From assembly GCA_020226215.1 (NCBI GenBank), contig CM035226.1, positions 91,412,895-91,476,894 of the forward strand: a stretch of DNA of 64,000 nt. The letters run 5' to 3'. The DNA is from Sindora glabra (Eukaryota > Streptophyta > Magnoliopsida > Fabales > Fabaceae). Made by a program: the position numbers and the translations under genes. Under the pieces are notes generated by a model. That model saw only the letters and a list, made by a program, of their open reading frames with translations. It made no database searches and had not been told where the DNA came from. This document shows, one piece after another, positions 12,218 to 23,416 of this stretch. How positions within the stretch are numbered: position 1 is the stretch's first letter; each line of letters opens with the position of its first letter.

Positions 12218-14308
12218 TTAAATAGGGGTTGCAGGATTAAAGCTTGAACTGTTTCTGATATGAGCTTCACACTTTGTCGTTGGCATCACTGCTTCAAAGG
12301 CTTCAACAAGCAGTGCCACCTTTTTCTTCCTGGCTGGAGCAAGTTTAGTGACGGCTTGTCTGAGTACAAAATCAAGCATCCATTCCTCTCCATTTTTCCT
12401 TTCATCCATCAACTGATGCTTGAGAGTAACCTTTTCTGTTTCTGGATCAGGAACCAAAGGCAAGAAATTTCGCTCTTTTGGGTTGAAATTTCTCAATTCC
12501 TCATCATTATCCTTGTTATTTCTCTTGTGCCTAATTGATCCTTTCCAATCTTTGATTGTGACAGGTTCATAGGCATTCTGAGAGTGATCAAAATCTTCAA
12601 CATGTTGATATGTTTCTGCATTTTCCATCTTCAGGATCATGCTATCTTCTTCATCTGTTACAATTTGGTTTAATTCATAACATTCTTGAGAAGATTGCAG
12701 AATACCTGCCACTTCATCAGTTTCATTTTTTCTGTCCTTTTCTTTAGCATTTGTCTGTTCATGAAATGCATTCCCCATTGAAGAACATTGATCAGAACTG
12801 ACCCTTTTGAAAGAGTAACCAAATTCTTGAGGTTCTGTGCTTTCAATTGTGCCTTTTTGACCTGGAACTGGTACATTACAGGACCCTCCTTCTGCAATGG
12901 CTTCTTGGAGTACTTGATCAGCTAGCATGTCCTCATAATAGCTGTTAACTATGTCTCCTTCTATGCACATAACAGATCCATCATGCGAGGTCTCCCATGA
13001 AGATTTGACTATTGAGTCGGGTTTCTCGTCTGTCAAAACAGAAGAAACATCATCATCTTCATGCTTGTAGGTGCAGATCTCTCCGTTCTTCCACTTCATG
13101 GATGCAGCTTCAGAATCAGAATCATCCATTGCTATGCTGTCCAAGTTTTCCCTCTCATAGCTCATTTCACTGCCGTTGCTTCCCATACTTATTTCTTCAC
13201 GGAAACAAGTAGGTGGGTGGTCTTTATTTGCATATTCTGCTTTTTGTTCTTGAAGAAAGCTCCTCTTGTTATCAGCTTCAATTTCAACATCATTTAAGTA
13301 CATTCTAAAATCCTCATCAAAGTCAATCTCAGACTCAGGTGATCTTTCAGATATATATCCAAGATCATTCTTCATATCACCGTCTTCTTGGGCTAATTTT
13401 CTAGTATAACTAATTGTAGACCTGATATGTTCTTTATCATCACTCTCCTTGGCAGTATCCAATTTTCCCATTTCCTGTCTTGCTTTATGTTCCTTTTCTT
13501 TAGCATCGATGAACACATTCATGCTGATTTCTTGAGTCACGTTTGAAACATTAGCTTGTTTTTCAACAAAAACATCATGCACCACCATATCCTTTTTGAC
13601 ATACAAATCCTCCAAACTTTGAGGGCTTAGAGATTCCTGCATCAGATTGTTCTCGACCTGCGAAAGCCACCTCCTTGCTGACACAAAGCTATTCAATGGA
13701 GGCAAAGAAGCATGACCATTAAGATAACAATATGTATATGGGCAAACCTTCATTAATGAAGTTCGCTCAGACTCGGTACTGCCATGATTAAGCACAAGGT
13801 GCCCAGGAAACTCAGAATCCTTCAAAGTTGAAGAACAAGTAGCTCTCTGTGCATTCACATCAGCACACAAAGCAACTCTGGAGGACTTTCTTGAACAAGC
13901 TCTTACAGGCTTTAAACTAGTAAGCTTTGTCAAAGTTCTCACTAGTTTCAAACTTGAAGAAATTGTCAAAATTTTTTCAGGTTTATTACCAGAAAAAGAG
14001 CCCGCTTTCAAAGGATTACTCGAAAATTTTCGTTTCCAATCAGAACAAGTTTTAGTATGCGGAAGACTCACTGGGAAAAGTTCCTTCTTTGCATCTGAAC
14101 TGCTGGTGGGTTTCATGTAATTTGGAGACCCGCCATTGTTTCTAGTGAAAGGAACTTCCTTTAATGGAGAAAATAGTGCTTCAGTAGTAAAATGAGAAGG
14201 TGGTGGCTTTCCAGGTTGTGATAAGCTTCTCTTTAAAGGTGATGGTTTTAAAGCCTCTGAGTCAGGAGGCTTTTTCATTGACTTTGATTTCTTCATCATC
14301 TTCTTCAT
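12218..14308 (-). CDS. PICBP-like plant calmodulin-binding protein (C-terminal CaM-binding domain)
   Basis: A single 696-codon frame. Residues 1-35 are Lys/Ser/Pro-rich (KKSKSMKK, SLSQPGKPPPS). Residues 107-215 carry the family's conserved block, including SLKLVRTLTKLTSLKPVRA, SRVALCADV, RATCSSTLKDS and KVCPYTYCYLNGH...LPPL. Residues 220-600 are acidic, low in hydrophobics and probably disordered. Residues 603-676 form the plant calmodulin-binding domain: FNPKERNFLPLVPDPE, then DERKNGEEWMLDFVLRQAV, then the basic amphipathic stretch LAPARKKKVALLVEAFEAVMP. Proteins of this family bind calmodulin in a calcium-dependent way; the Arabidopsis and potato members are linked to defence and calcium signalling. 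The frame stays open in the same register upstream to ATG 14437, except for a TAG at 14339-14341, so Met 14308 is the first ATG after that stop. The intact downstream domain suggests a working gene. The annotated start is therefore provisional. Confidence 0.85.
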   Translation of the reverse strand: MKKMMKKSKSMKKPPDSEALKPSPLKRSLSQPGKPPPSHFTTEALFSPLKEVPFTRNNGGSPNYMKPTSSSDAKKELFPVSLPHTKTCSDWKRKFSSNPLKAGSFSGNKPEKILTISSSLKLVRTLTKLTSLKPVRACSRKSSRVALCADVNAQRATCSSTLKDSEFPGHLVLNHGSTESERTSLMKVCPYTYCYLNGHASLPPLNSFVSARRWLSQVENNLMQESLSPQSLEDLYVKKDMVVHDVFVEKQANVSNVTQEISMNVFIDAKEKEHKARQEMGKLDTAKESDDKEHIRSTISYTRKLAQEDGDMKNDLGYISERSPESEIDFDEDFRMYLNDVEIEADNKRSFLQEQKAEYANKDHPPTCFREEISMGSNGSEMSYERENLDSIAMDDSDSEAASMKWKNGEICTYKHEDDDVSSVLTDEKPDSIVKSSWETSHDGSVMCIEGDIVNSYYEDMLADQVLQEAIAEGGSCNVPVPGQKGTIESTEPQEFGYSFKRVSSDQCSSMGNAFHEQTNAKEKDRKNETDEVAGILQSSQECYELNQIVTDEEDSMILKMENAETYQHVEDFDHSQNAYEPVTIKDWKGSIRHKRNNKDNDEELRNFNPKERNFLPLVPDPETEKVTLKHQLMDERKNGEEWMLDFVLRQAVTKLAPARKKKVALLVEAFEAVMPTTKCEAHIRNSSSFNPATPI

Positions 14309-14437
14309 ATCAGCTGCTCTGATTTTGACATCATGTTTCTAAGAGGAAGACAAGTTCTTCGTGTTTCCCAGAAGTTTATCTGCTAAAACATCATCAGATT
14401 GGCTACCAAGCTTGCTGATTACCTTTCTTTGAACCAT
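14309..14437 (-). other. Ancestral N-terminus of the calmodulin-binding gene, cut off by an in-frame TAG
   Basis: ATG 14435-14437 opens a frame reading MVQRKVISKLGSQSDD..., which matches the usual MVQRKV..KLG start of this family. After 32 codons it meets TAG at 14339-14341, then continues in the same register for ten codons into Met 14308. The stop is one C-to-T change from CAG. As it stands the segment would act as an upstream frame of 32 codons. A possible rescue is splicing from CTTG|GTAGCC (14407/14406) to GAGCAG|CTGAT (14314/14313), which would remove 93 nt including the stop and keep the frame. That intron is hypothetical and short. Confidence 0.75.
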
Positions 14438-14693
14438 GTTATAAGCAAAACCAGCAGCAGAATATGTGTAAAGTTGGAACAAGAATGGATTTTTCTTTCT
14501 TTATCTTCATGGAATTCAAGCTGAGGAAGGAAAACTGTATGTTCACTTAATGTTTCCTGGGGTGGAATATTACATTGGAAAGAAAGAAGAAAAGCCTTGA
14601 AACCCAAACAACCAGAGATATTCTATTCCTCCTGGTTTGGTTTCTTCTTTTGGCTTGGATTTCCCATAATCCACAAGACAAATTAAAATTGGA
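14438..14693 (-). promoter_or_regulatory. Upstream leader and promoter-proximal region of the calmodulin-binding gene
   Basis: Moderately complex sequence rich in CT tracts on the - strand, as in plant leaders. A further 62-codon frame (14419-14607) overlaps the ancestral start; I read it as a leader frame rather than a gene. No clear TATA box or transcription start could be fixed. The M1 MITE copy at 14694 borders it directly, so the promoter may include transposon sequence. Confidence 0.4.
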
Positions 14694-14863
14694 GAATTCT
14701 AAGGTGCCCCTATGAGTTTAATACCTGTAATGGTATGGTAAAATATAAGATACTGAACGAGATTATTATATTATTATCAAAATTTTTGTAATTTCATTTA
14801 ATGACTTATATTTTATCATACTATTCCGGATATCAAACCTCTAAGAGTACCTTAACAAATACT
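14694..14863. mobile_element. MITE, family M1 copy b
   Basis: A 170-bp relative of 10360-10531: shared segments include TGGTATGGTAAAATA, GAGATTA and TATTTTATCATACTATTCCGGATATCAAAC, arranged as an inverted repeat. Outer termini AAGGTGCCCCTATGAG and (reversed) AAGGTACTCTTAGAGG pair with each other. The 8-bp AAATTGGA occurs at both borders (14686-14693 and 14864-14871), a likely target duplication. Confidence 0.75.
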
Positions 14864-14879
14864 AAATTGGAAAATTCTA

Positions 14880-15880
14880 AATGCTTAAGATAAAATAATT
14901 ATATATATAATCATTTTATTTAAGTATTATTAATAATTATAATTTTATAATTATAATAATTAACGATATGATCATTATTATTTTATTACAATCTGAATGG
15001 AGTATCTGAGAAAGTTGTCCTTCCCCATTTGCTTATTTTTCTGTTAGGGAATTTTAAATGGGGAAATCACATTCCCACTTGAGTTTGTACACTTAAGTGC
15101 ACTAACTGGCCACCTGATAGAATTTAGGAATAAGGCTGAGCTTTAGTACTTGAATTATGTTGTGTGTAATTAAGTGAAACGATATAAATGTAGATGATTA
15201 TAACCTATATTTTTGAACAAAGCTGAGCTTTAGTGTTTGAAGTTTGGTACTGAATCCCATGTCAGGTGGTTTCGAGTGCTATACTGTTTGAGGTTTTTTC
15301 TGAATTATACTTTCATAAAAGCTAAGACATGCTGGGTAATATATGCACATCTCTTCTATATTTTGAAAAATGCTGCACAGCCTTCTTCTTAACGTGTATT
15401 TGGCGGTGATAACTCCCCATTTGTTTGTGATGGATCCAGTACTTACGAGAACCTGCAAAATATAGAAATATCATTGGAGAATGGTGGATAAAGGCCTGCT
15501 GATGGTTAAATCAATAATCTTGTAAGAAGATAGTGTAAAAATGAGAGTGAAAATGAGGTCTTTCTTGCAAGGTGTATACTTGGTACATATGAGGAGGTTA
15601 TGTCAATTAATGTGGTAAAAAGTGTCTTAATAATTAATTATTATAACAGATATTTGGATCTGCATAGACTAATCAATTATAGCTTGAGGATGGTTGGATT
15701 ACCAAAATGAGATGGACCTATAAATTAATCCAACTAACTCTAAGTCAATTAGATATAAATTGTATTAATTAAATTGAATTTGAGTCGGTCAAAAATTTAG
15801 GATATTATCAAAGATATATTCCTAAAACGATGTTAAGAGTTCTGCGGACAAGATTGCTATTTTGTTTTTTATGTAACGTG
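14880..15880. other. Intergenic DNA with a degenerate inverted repeat at about 15080-15295
   Basis: CACTTAAGTGCACTAACTGGCCACCTGATA near 15087-15120 is imperfectly inverted as TGTCAGGTGGTTTCGAGTGC near 15260-15280. Within it, GCTGAGCTTTAGT is repeated directly at 15135 and 15222. This may be another aged MITE, but no target duplication was found. The remainder holds nothing recognisable. Confidence 0.35.
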
Positions 15881-16560
15881 GACCTGTTGATTGGTTAGTA
15901 GATATATATCCTCTCTTCTTCTTGACAAAATGTTTTTTTCCTGAGTTGTTTCCTACGATGAAGAGCGTCAAATGGGCGGCGAGAATAAACCTGTACATTT
16001 GGATAAGGCTGCATCTTGTGGGAAGACGACATACGTGAATATGATGATATTTGCTGTGGGTTTTGTGGCGTAATTTGATTTTTGGTCATTAGGGGCAGCC
16101 CATTTGATCACGTCCCTTCAATTATTCTTTCAAATCAAATACTCATAATGGATCTGAATAATAAAAGCTTAATTCTATTTCTCGTAATTTTTTTAATAAT
16201 AAAAATAATTAAATCTTTCAATGGATATACGTATAGATTATGATTCAAACTTTGAATATTCAAAAAAGTATATAATTTTCAAAAAATATTAAATATTATT
16301 TAAATTAAAAGTTCTTGATTTTATTTTTAATAATTTAATTTGATTTATAGTATTCATTCCATTCATCCATTTATATTATATTAAACGTAGTGTCTTTTTC
16401 ATTAGAAAAGAAGAGGAGAACGAAGTGTTCGACCGAGTCTACAGTATCTTGGATAAGAAGTACATGGATGATATCTGGAATGATGTGGTCAAGTTATGTG
16501 TGTTAGTTGGCTGTTTCATGGGATTTATGCATAACCCAACTAACTAATGGCTAAGGATGT
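15880..16560. other. Higher-complexity island with an unassigned exon-like open stretch
   Basis: This segment is visibly richer in G+C than its surroundings. On +, 16401-16547 reads open to a TAA and contains EEENEVFDRVYSILDKKY and MDDIWNDVVK-like residues with normal amino-acid balance; TTCATTAG just before it could be a splice acceptor. A 64-codon frame on - (15895-16089) shows no family similarity. I do not recognise either. They could be exons of a lost gene, a captured gene fragment, or chance. Confidence 0.3.
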
Positions 16561-17370
16561 TAAATAAGAAGTTTTTTATTTTGGCCAGCTCGTGTTTACG
16601 AAATTGCAAAAGGTACCCGTGCTTTTTTGAATTGGGCTGAGTTGAAAAAAAAAAAAAACAAAAAGTAGGCCTCCTCAATTTCCATTTTACGGACTCCACA
16701 TTATGTCATTTGGACCGTTTTCTTTTTTTCTTTTGGATTTGTGTGGGTTGGAGTTTTCGGTGAGCTGATTTTCTTATAGAGTTATGTACAAAGAAAAAGG
16801 AAAAAAAAAGAGGATTAATGAACTTGCCATAAAGTAATATAATGCTACATTTGTTGAAAAAAAATGATTTGTTAGTGGCAAAGGAAAAGTAATTCGTTTT
16901 TTAAAAAAAATTAGTTTTGTCATTTAACCAAATGCATTACTTATAAATGTGTGAAATTTATGTTGAAAATATCTCCATCCACCTTGAACGTGGAAGAGAA
17001 AAAACTTGAAGTTGACATATAAATTATTTATGCAAATATTGAATTAATTTATTTATTAAAATTTAAAAACTGAATAATTAATTTGATAACTCTTTTCTAA
17101 AGCAAATTATCACAGAAAATTAATTTAATCTTTGTTTGGTTGAAAATATCACTTGCAATCTAAAATGGAAATTTAAAATTTATATACCACATAAAAATTT
17201 CAACTTTGGTTTAAAATAATTTCTCTTTTTTCAATATATTAAAACTTTCAGAACTTTAAATCATATAATTTTACTTAAAGAACCTATTGCATTATTTTTT
17301 ACAAGATTGACTGAATTTTTTGAAAATGTACAATTAATTTATTTGCACGTAATGGAAAAAAATAGTTGTA
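16560..17370. other. Intergenic A+T-rich DNA, nothing recognised
   Basis: Contains homopolymer A and T runs (for example near 16645 and 16800-16910) and no conserved frame, RNA gene or paired repeat that I could see. Confidence 0.5.
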
Positions 17371-17670
17371 TGCTTTTAGATGGTAATAGTAATAATAATG
17401 GTAAAAGTGATAATAATTTGGTGGTGATAATAAAAATGGTGGCAATTGTGATATTCAAACTATATATATATATTAAGTATATGCGAATGTCATTTTAAAC
17501 TGATCCTTTTTTCATAAATATCTTTAAATAATATATAATAATTTCCTAATAGAAATGAATTTTTAAAAATGTTAAATTTTATAATTTTAAATTTGACATT
17601 AAATTCACTAATAAAATAATATAAAAACTTACCACCATCACTATTATTATTATTGTCGTTATCGTCGTCG

Positions 17671-17713
<43 letters not shown>

Positions 17714-18300
17714 TATTATTATTATTATTATTACCACTAACATTTCTATCATAGTTATTACCATAAACATCACTATCGTTACCACAACCATCGTCATCAT
17801 TACTACCACAATTATGACAACCATTAACATCTCCACTTTTATTGCTATCACCACTATTGTGATAATAATGGTGAATGTGATAATGATATTAGTGGTGGTG
17901 GTGGTAAGGATAATAATAGTATTGATGTTAGTAGTGTTAGGGATGATAATGAGGATAGTATTAGCAGTAGTGATATTTATGATAATGATGATTGTATTAT
18001 GGCTATGACAACCAACAATGCCACCATATTCACTATCATCACCACACTTATGACTACCACCACTATCATAATAGTCTTAATAATAGTGGTATAGGTAATA
18101 ATAATGTTAATGGGGGTGGTAAGAATACTAACAATATTAATAATAATAATGTTAGTGATGATAGTAAAAATAATATTGATGGTAGTGATACTTGTGATAA
18201 TGATTATAATAAAGATAGAGAGGGTAAAAGTGAAAATAGTGGTATTAATAGTAAAGTTAGTAATGGGAGATATACTACTAGTGATAGATGATACTAGTGA
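17370..18300. repeat. Strand-switching trinucleotide tract (ATC/ATT versus GAT/AAT/GGT)
   Basis: About 900 bp of imperfect trinucleotides. The purest part is (TCA)n at about 17668-17711 followed by (TTA)n. Between 17630 and 17860 the + strand is made of CAT/CAC/ATT units. From 17865 to 18000 and again from 18060 to 18290 it switches to GAT/GGT/AAT units, with a second short CAT/CAC block at 18005-18065. Opposite-sense blocks can pair as large hairpins. All open frames here (up to 99 codons on either strand) are products of the repeat and are not genes. Confidence 0.85.
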
Positions 18301-18429
18301 TAAAATTAAACTTTGTATTTTTATTTAAATTGCATTGTTTCTCTTTTCTTTTGACCAATAATCATATATCATCATTATATAAATTTAATATCCTCACTAA
18401 TCACTATTTTTTTTTAAATTTTGAGCTTT

Positions 18430-19990
18430 ATATATATTATATATAAGAGTAAACATTATCAATAACTATTTATTTTTTGGTTCCATCTTTCTTGTCAAAG
18501 ACATAATCAATTAAAATCTCTTTATTTTCATAATTTTCAAGTATCTGAACTTCTTTCAAAAGTTTATTATTATGTCTCAAATCTTAACTTCTTTAAGGGT
18601 TTTGTTATTAATTATGTTTTAAATATCTTCAAAAGTATTTAATTCTTCAATAAAGCCATTTATTTGCTCTTTCTTTATTTTTAAAGATATTTGTATTTGA
18701 AATTAATAGGTTTATCATGTATTAAGCATGGACTAGATTCAATTATTGATGATAAACAGATTGCCCTACTTAAGTATCAATCCAAATATGAGTATTCATA
18801 GCTAATAGATAGTATTTATTTATTCTCTTTTAGTTAGTAATATATCTAACAATTTTGTTATACTTTATAAATTAATTATCTTATGAACTTTTGGTTCATA
18901 TTGTTTTATGTGAGAATTAAGATGATCGAATATTATATTATTTATACAGCTACATATTTTCTCCATTTAGTTTTGAGAGCATAATTTCACATATGAATTT
19001 ATATTTTTTTATCACTTTTCAAAATTGTGGTGGAATAAAAACATAATACATAATAAATTTTTTTTCTACATATAAAACATTTTAACTTTTGATTAAAACT
19101 AATTAAGAAAGGAATTATAACTTAGCTCGATGCATATCAGTTTTACAACATATAAAGCTGCATATTCCTCAAGATAATAAGAGGAATCTTGCTTTCTTAA
19201 ATAAAGACATAACTAATAATTTGGGACATTAAGAATATTATTATTAAATAATTTTACATATGAACATGCTTCAAGATATTCAATAATTATTTTAATAAAC
19301 ATATAATTATCAATGAAGATTTTGGATATAAATTCACCAATACTATTAAGACATATTATCATAATTACATAATTAAAAAAATTTATGTTCAAAGTTAAAT
19401 TATTTGAGTAAGTAATCTCACAAACACTAGGTTGCAGATTGATAATAAATATATGTGCAACTATTTTATTGAAGGATTAACTAAAATAATAAAACATCCA
19501 TATAGTTCATATCTCTATATAGTGGATAAATAAACTAACACATGTCACATTATATTCATTTCAAAAATACTAGAAATTTAGTTCCAACCTTAATTAGTAA
19601 TAACCTTATAATTGCTTTGAGAACAAGTAGTACATAAAATTTTATTAAAGAATCTCTTAGTTCTTTAATAAATAATTTTATAAATTTTTAATTATTTTTT
19701 GCATCATTATTGATATGAAATGGCCTATATGATCACGCCAAATAATAAAACATTTTGGTTAGTGAACTAATCTTATATTCTCCAACTTCTAGTGGAGAAA
19801 ACTAATCTTATAATTATTTATACTGTTCTTATAACTACCATGGTTACATAAATTAATTTGGCCTTTTTCCACATATACAATTATAACCTTATTTACTTCT
19901 AAATCTCTTTTTACTAATAATGGATTCACTTCAAGGAATATAATAAAACTAGCAAGATGAATTTCATTAATTTTTTCATAAAAATTAAGT
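18430..19990 (-). pseudogene. Ty1/copia polyprotein relic (pre-integrase to integrase region)
   Basis: Read on -, decayed copia pol can be followed with frame breaks and stops. A zinc-knuckle-proximal and protease-side segment runs to about 19790. The integrase core follows: CDMC-stop-FIYPLYRDMNYMDVLL at about 19480-19570 matches the first catalytic Asp block, and ICLNSIGEFIS at about 19330 matches the second catalytic block but has Asn where the family has Asp. The linker before reverse transcriptase (VQILENYENKEILIDYV) lies near 18500-18560. Similarity stops near 18430, where the trinucleotide region begins, so reverse transcriptase and RNase H are missing. The 5' LTR of the same element is probably 21530-21789. 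Confidence 0.6.
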
Positions 19991-21529
19991 ATTTTATTCA
20001 ATCAAAAGAATTCATGATAAAGTATTTACATAATGATGAAAGAAAGAAAGAAAAACTAGATCATGTAATTGATAAAGAAAAAAATAAAACTAAATAAAAC
20101 TTTACTTTATCTACTCGCTTGATCATTGTCACTATAAATTTTATTTAACATGAAGATGATAATGAAAAAAAAATCATTATCTTTATATTCCAATTATAGC
20201 TTAGTGGAAAATATGAGTCTTTTAATACAAATGCAAAATATTCAAACCCTTGTATCTATATTTGATCTTTGAAATTCAATAATAAAAGGAAGAATCTCAA
20301 GCTTTTGTTTCTTTTATACATGATTATAGGTAAAAACATGAAGTAAATGGTAGACCATTTAATAAAATGGAGTTTTCCAAACCAATCCAAAAGCTAATAA
20401 TAGGCATGGTTCCCACCAATAAATTTATGGACTTGTAATATAGTTTTCTAAATAAATATTTAGAACATAGATTGACATAGAAGATTTAGTTGGTTTAGAT
20501 TGAATTCTAAGTAAATATGATAAGAAAGAATAAAGAATATGAATTTGTATGAAATTATCAAAATATCACTTTATATTTAAATATATTGATCTTTTACTAA
20601 TTATAATAGTGGTAAAGCATCTAATTAAAGATAAAACATGTAAGAAGGAATAAAAATGATTTAACCATAAATCTATTATAATAAAATTGCATATTAATAA
20701 TGAGATATAAAAAATAAGTATGTAAATTCAACAAAGTTACTATTAATGCAATAAACCCACCAAATGCAATTATGACAAATATGAATAATAATCTTTTTGG
20801 ATACTTTCACACAACTTTACATTAACTCTTTATTCTTTTATTAAATTACATTTTTAGGATTCATTACATTTAAAAAAATTTAAGCATTTAATATCTATAA
20901 TGGATAACTTTTCCTATAATATTAACATTAATTAAATTAAAAGATATATCAACTAAAACAATAAAATTATACATATGTAAATCATTAAATTATAAGTATA
21001 CATATTATTTTAAAACATAGTCAAATCAAAAGTGCATGATGTTCAATAATAGATAAATAAAATTCATAGATGAATGTTAAATTAATGAGCTCACTTTTTT
21101 ATCAAAAGTTTTGAATGCTTGAATAAGAAAAATAGAAATTAGAAAATAACAACATTAATATTACAAAATAAAGATACAAGAATCATTCATTATGATGTAG
21201 AGCAACAACTCATGAATAAAGAAATAATTTTATATGTAATACAGTAATTTTATATGCAAATAATAGTAGTTACAAATAGCAAGAGCAATCAAATATAAGT
21301 TTTTCCTATTTTAAGCATAAAACTTAATATGTATAATCATAAAGAAAAATAAAAAGGATATTTGAATAAATAATCTATGCAATATAATAGAGATTATTAT
21401 TTGATCATATCTAAATTTATTAAGAAAAAATGTAGTATTCACAAACTTTGCAAATTTAAGCAGGTTGAATGATAATACTTCTCTTACAAATCCAAAAACT
21501 TAATTTGGAATAGAATCATACTAATAATA
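19990..21529 (-). mobile_element. Inner 5' part of the decayed copia element
   Basis: This lies between the 5' LTR and the integrase relic on the same strand and has the size expected for leader, gag and protease. The sequence is too decayed for me to identify gag motifs. PBS-like sequence follows the LTR at 21518-21529 (TATTATTAGTAT on -). Confidence 0.4.
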
Positions 21530-21789
21530 TGTTATAAAAATGCTCAATAGTAAACGAGGTAACAAAAAAATATATGAAGAAAATAAAAGAGAATGATAAG
21601 ACAAGGAGTATATTTTATTCAACTATATATAGAATGATTTATACAACTATATTTATAGGGCAAATATGTGAAACGTTATAATTTCATAACAATAACTCAT
21701 AAAGAAAATTAAAACCTAATAATTAATCATAATAAAAATATAATGTTTGGCCTATGGACATTTACATTTAATTATTATTACTCATAACA
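21530..21789 (-). mobile_element. Copia-type 5' LTR (260 bp) on -
   Basis: Starts TGTTATGAGTAA at 21789 and ends TTTTTATAACA at 21530 on -, so the termini TGTTAT...ATAACA are inverted. It contains CCCTATAAATA (promoter) and then a pyrimidine-rich leader. It is followed by TATTATTAGTATGA, an aged form of the GTTATCAGCACGA motif found just inside many plant copia elements. The arrangement equals that at 24101-24381 on +. Confidence 0.65.
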
Positions 21790-23409
21790 GATACATAATA
21801 ATAATAGTAATAAAAATGTGATTAATAAATAATGAATAAAATAGTTAATAATAAATAATAAGAATAAAATAATAATATAAATAATATAAATAATAATTAT
21901 AACAATAATAATTATTATTTTAATAATGACAAAAAATTAAGTTAATCCTTTTTAATATATCAAATATTAATTAAGTGAAGAATTTAACTCCTTTTGTTAC
22001 TTTTCCCCTAATTCTCACATTGCATATTTTGTATACTTCTATCTCCAAATTTCACATTGAAGTGGTAGTAGGAAATTTGAATTTTAAGAAACATGCACAT
22101 AAAAGACAAATGCATGATTAACTAATTTTACAAGTTTTAGTGAATAGTGGTGACAAATGCTAAATTATAAAGAGACTAATGTCAAAGTCAAATGTTGAAG
22201 TAGGAAAGGACATAAAATATGTTGCATAGGTGGCATTGTATATAGCCATTATATTTAAGCCAACGCAAACTATTTATGGCAAGACGATTATTATACCGTT
22301 AAATGATGTTTTTCTAAATATAATTATGCCCAAGGATAGAAGCCATGTTAAAAAATGGGTCTTCTTTTCCTTAGTATTATGAATGTGTTTTTGGATTGTA
22401 AAATGAAATTTGGCTATATGCTCCGTTTTTTCTTTCACATTTTTATCCAATTAAATCTCTAACTCCACGGGCATGTAATAGGCCTTTTAAAAACCTTGGG
22501 CTAAGTAACATTTAATCTGATATAAAAGAACTAATTTTCAATTAACAAAACTGCATCATATTTTTCTTAATTTCGTCCGTAATTATAGCATACTAAAAGA
22601 AGAATTCTGTGGTGCAAATATGCTTTTTGTTGCATATAATGGAACACAAATTTGAACTATCCATTTGATTCAATTATTGAATTATGACAAGACTTTGAAT
22701 AATTTTTCAGGGATATAAAATGAATATAAGTTCATTACTCTATGAACTCCACGAATTTTGATGGATTTGAACCACCTAAAATTGAATCTTTTTTTTTTTG
22801 ATGGGGTAGATATAGATTGATTTAGAGACTTTAGTGGACTTGAGCTTCTAAAATTTGGTTTAATTTTTCTAAGGTAATATAGACTTATCCATCACAGATC
22901 ATTCTATATCTAACTTAATATGCTCATTTTATTCCCCTATCTTTTTTTACAAAGCAACATTTTTTGAAAAAAAAAAAAAAACTTAGCTCCAATCATGTGC
23001 TATCTCATAACATGTAGGAAAGGGACATGTATAAGTTTAAAAAGGGTTACACATAAGTATTATTTATTTTTTTTTGCAATTTTTTTAAACAAATCTCTTA
23101 ATATTGGATTTTCTTGTTTGTTCTTATTAAGTTGAATTATATTTTTTCCCTCTCTAATTTGTTTCAATTTGTAAATGTGATTTTATATCTTTTATATGTT
23201 TCATTAAATTTTTAAAATTTATTTTTGTTTATAAATCATCCTTATAATTATTAATTTAAACATATCTTATTACAATTATTCAATATGATTAACATATGTA
23301 GACTTATATAATATATTTTTTAAGGTTTACTACTTATTGCTTTAATCTTGAATAGAGATTAGTCTTATTCTTAATAAAAAAAAGGATGTAAAATATCCTA
23401 AATGTATAT
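21790..23409. other. A+T-rich intergenic DNA, no gene recognised
   Basis: Contains AATAAT-type simple sequence (21790-21910), T runs near 22790 and A runs near 22965. No conserved frame or paired terminal repeats were found. Confidence 0.5.
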
Positions 23410-23416
23410 AAAAATA

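Noticed and set aside
12260..13297. Open frames of 66-92 codons on + and a 75-codon one on - inside the calmodulin-binding gene
   Set aside because: Shadows of the long conserved - frame.
14315..14421. Alternative splice from AAAG|GTAATC (14423/14422) to remove the early TAG of the calmodulin-binding gene
   Set aside because: Joining to either nearby acceptor creates a TGA right after the junction, so this donor cannot rescue the frame.
17579..18328. Several open frames of 64-99 codons on both strands
   Set aside because: They are Met/Val/Ile or Asn/His/Tyr low-complexity translations of the trinucleotide tract and overlap one another.
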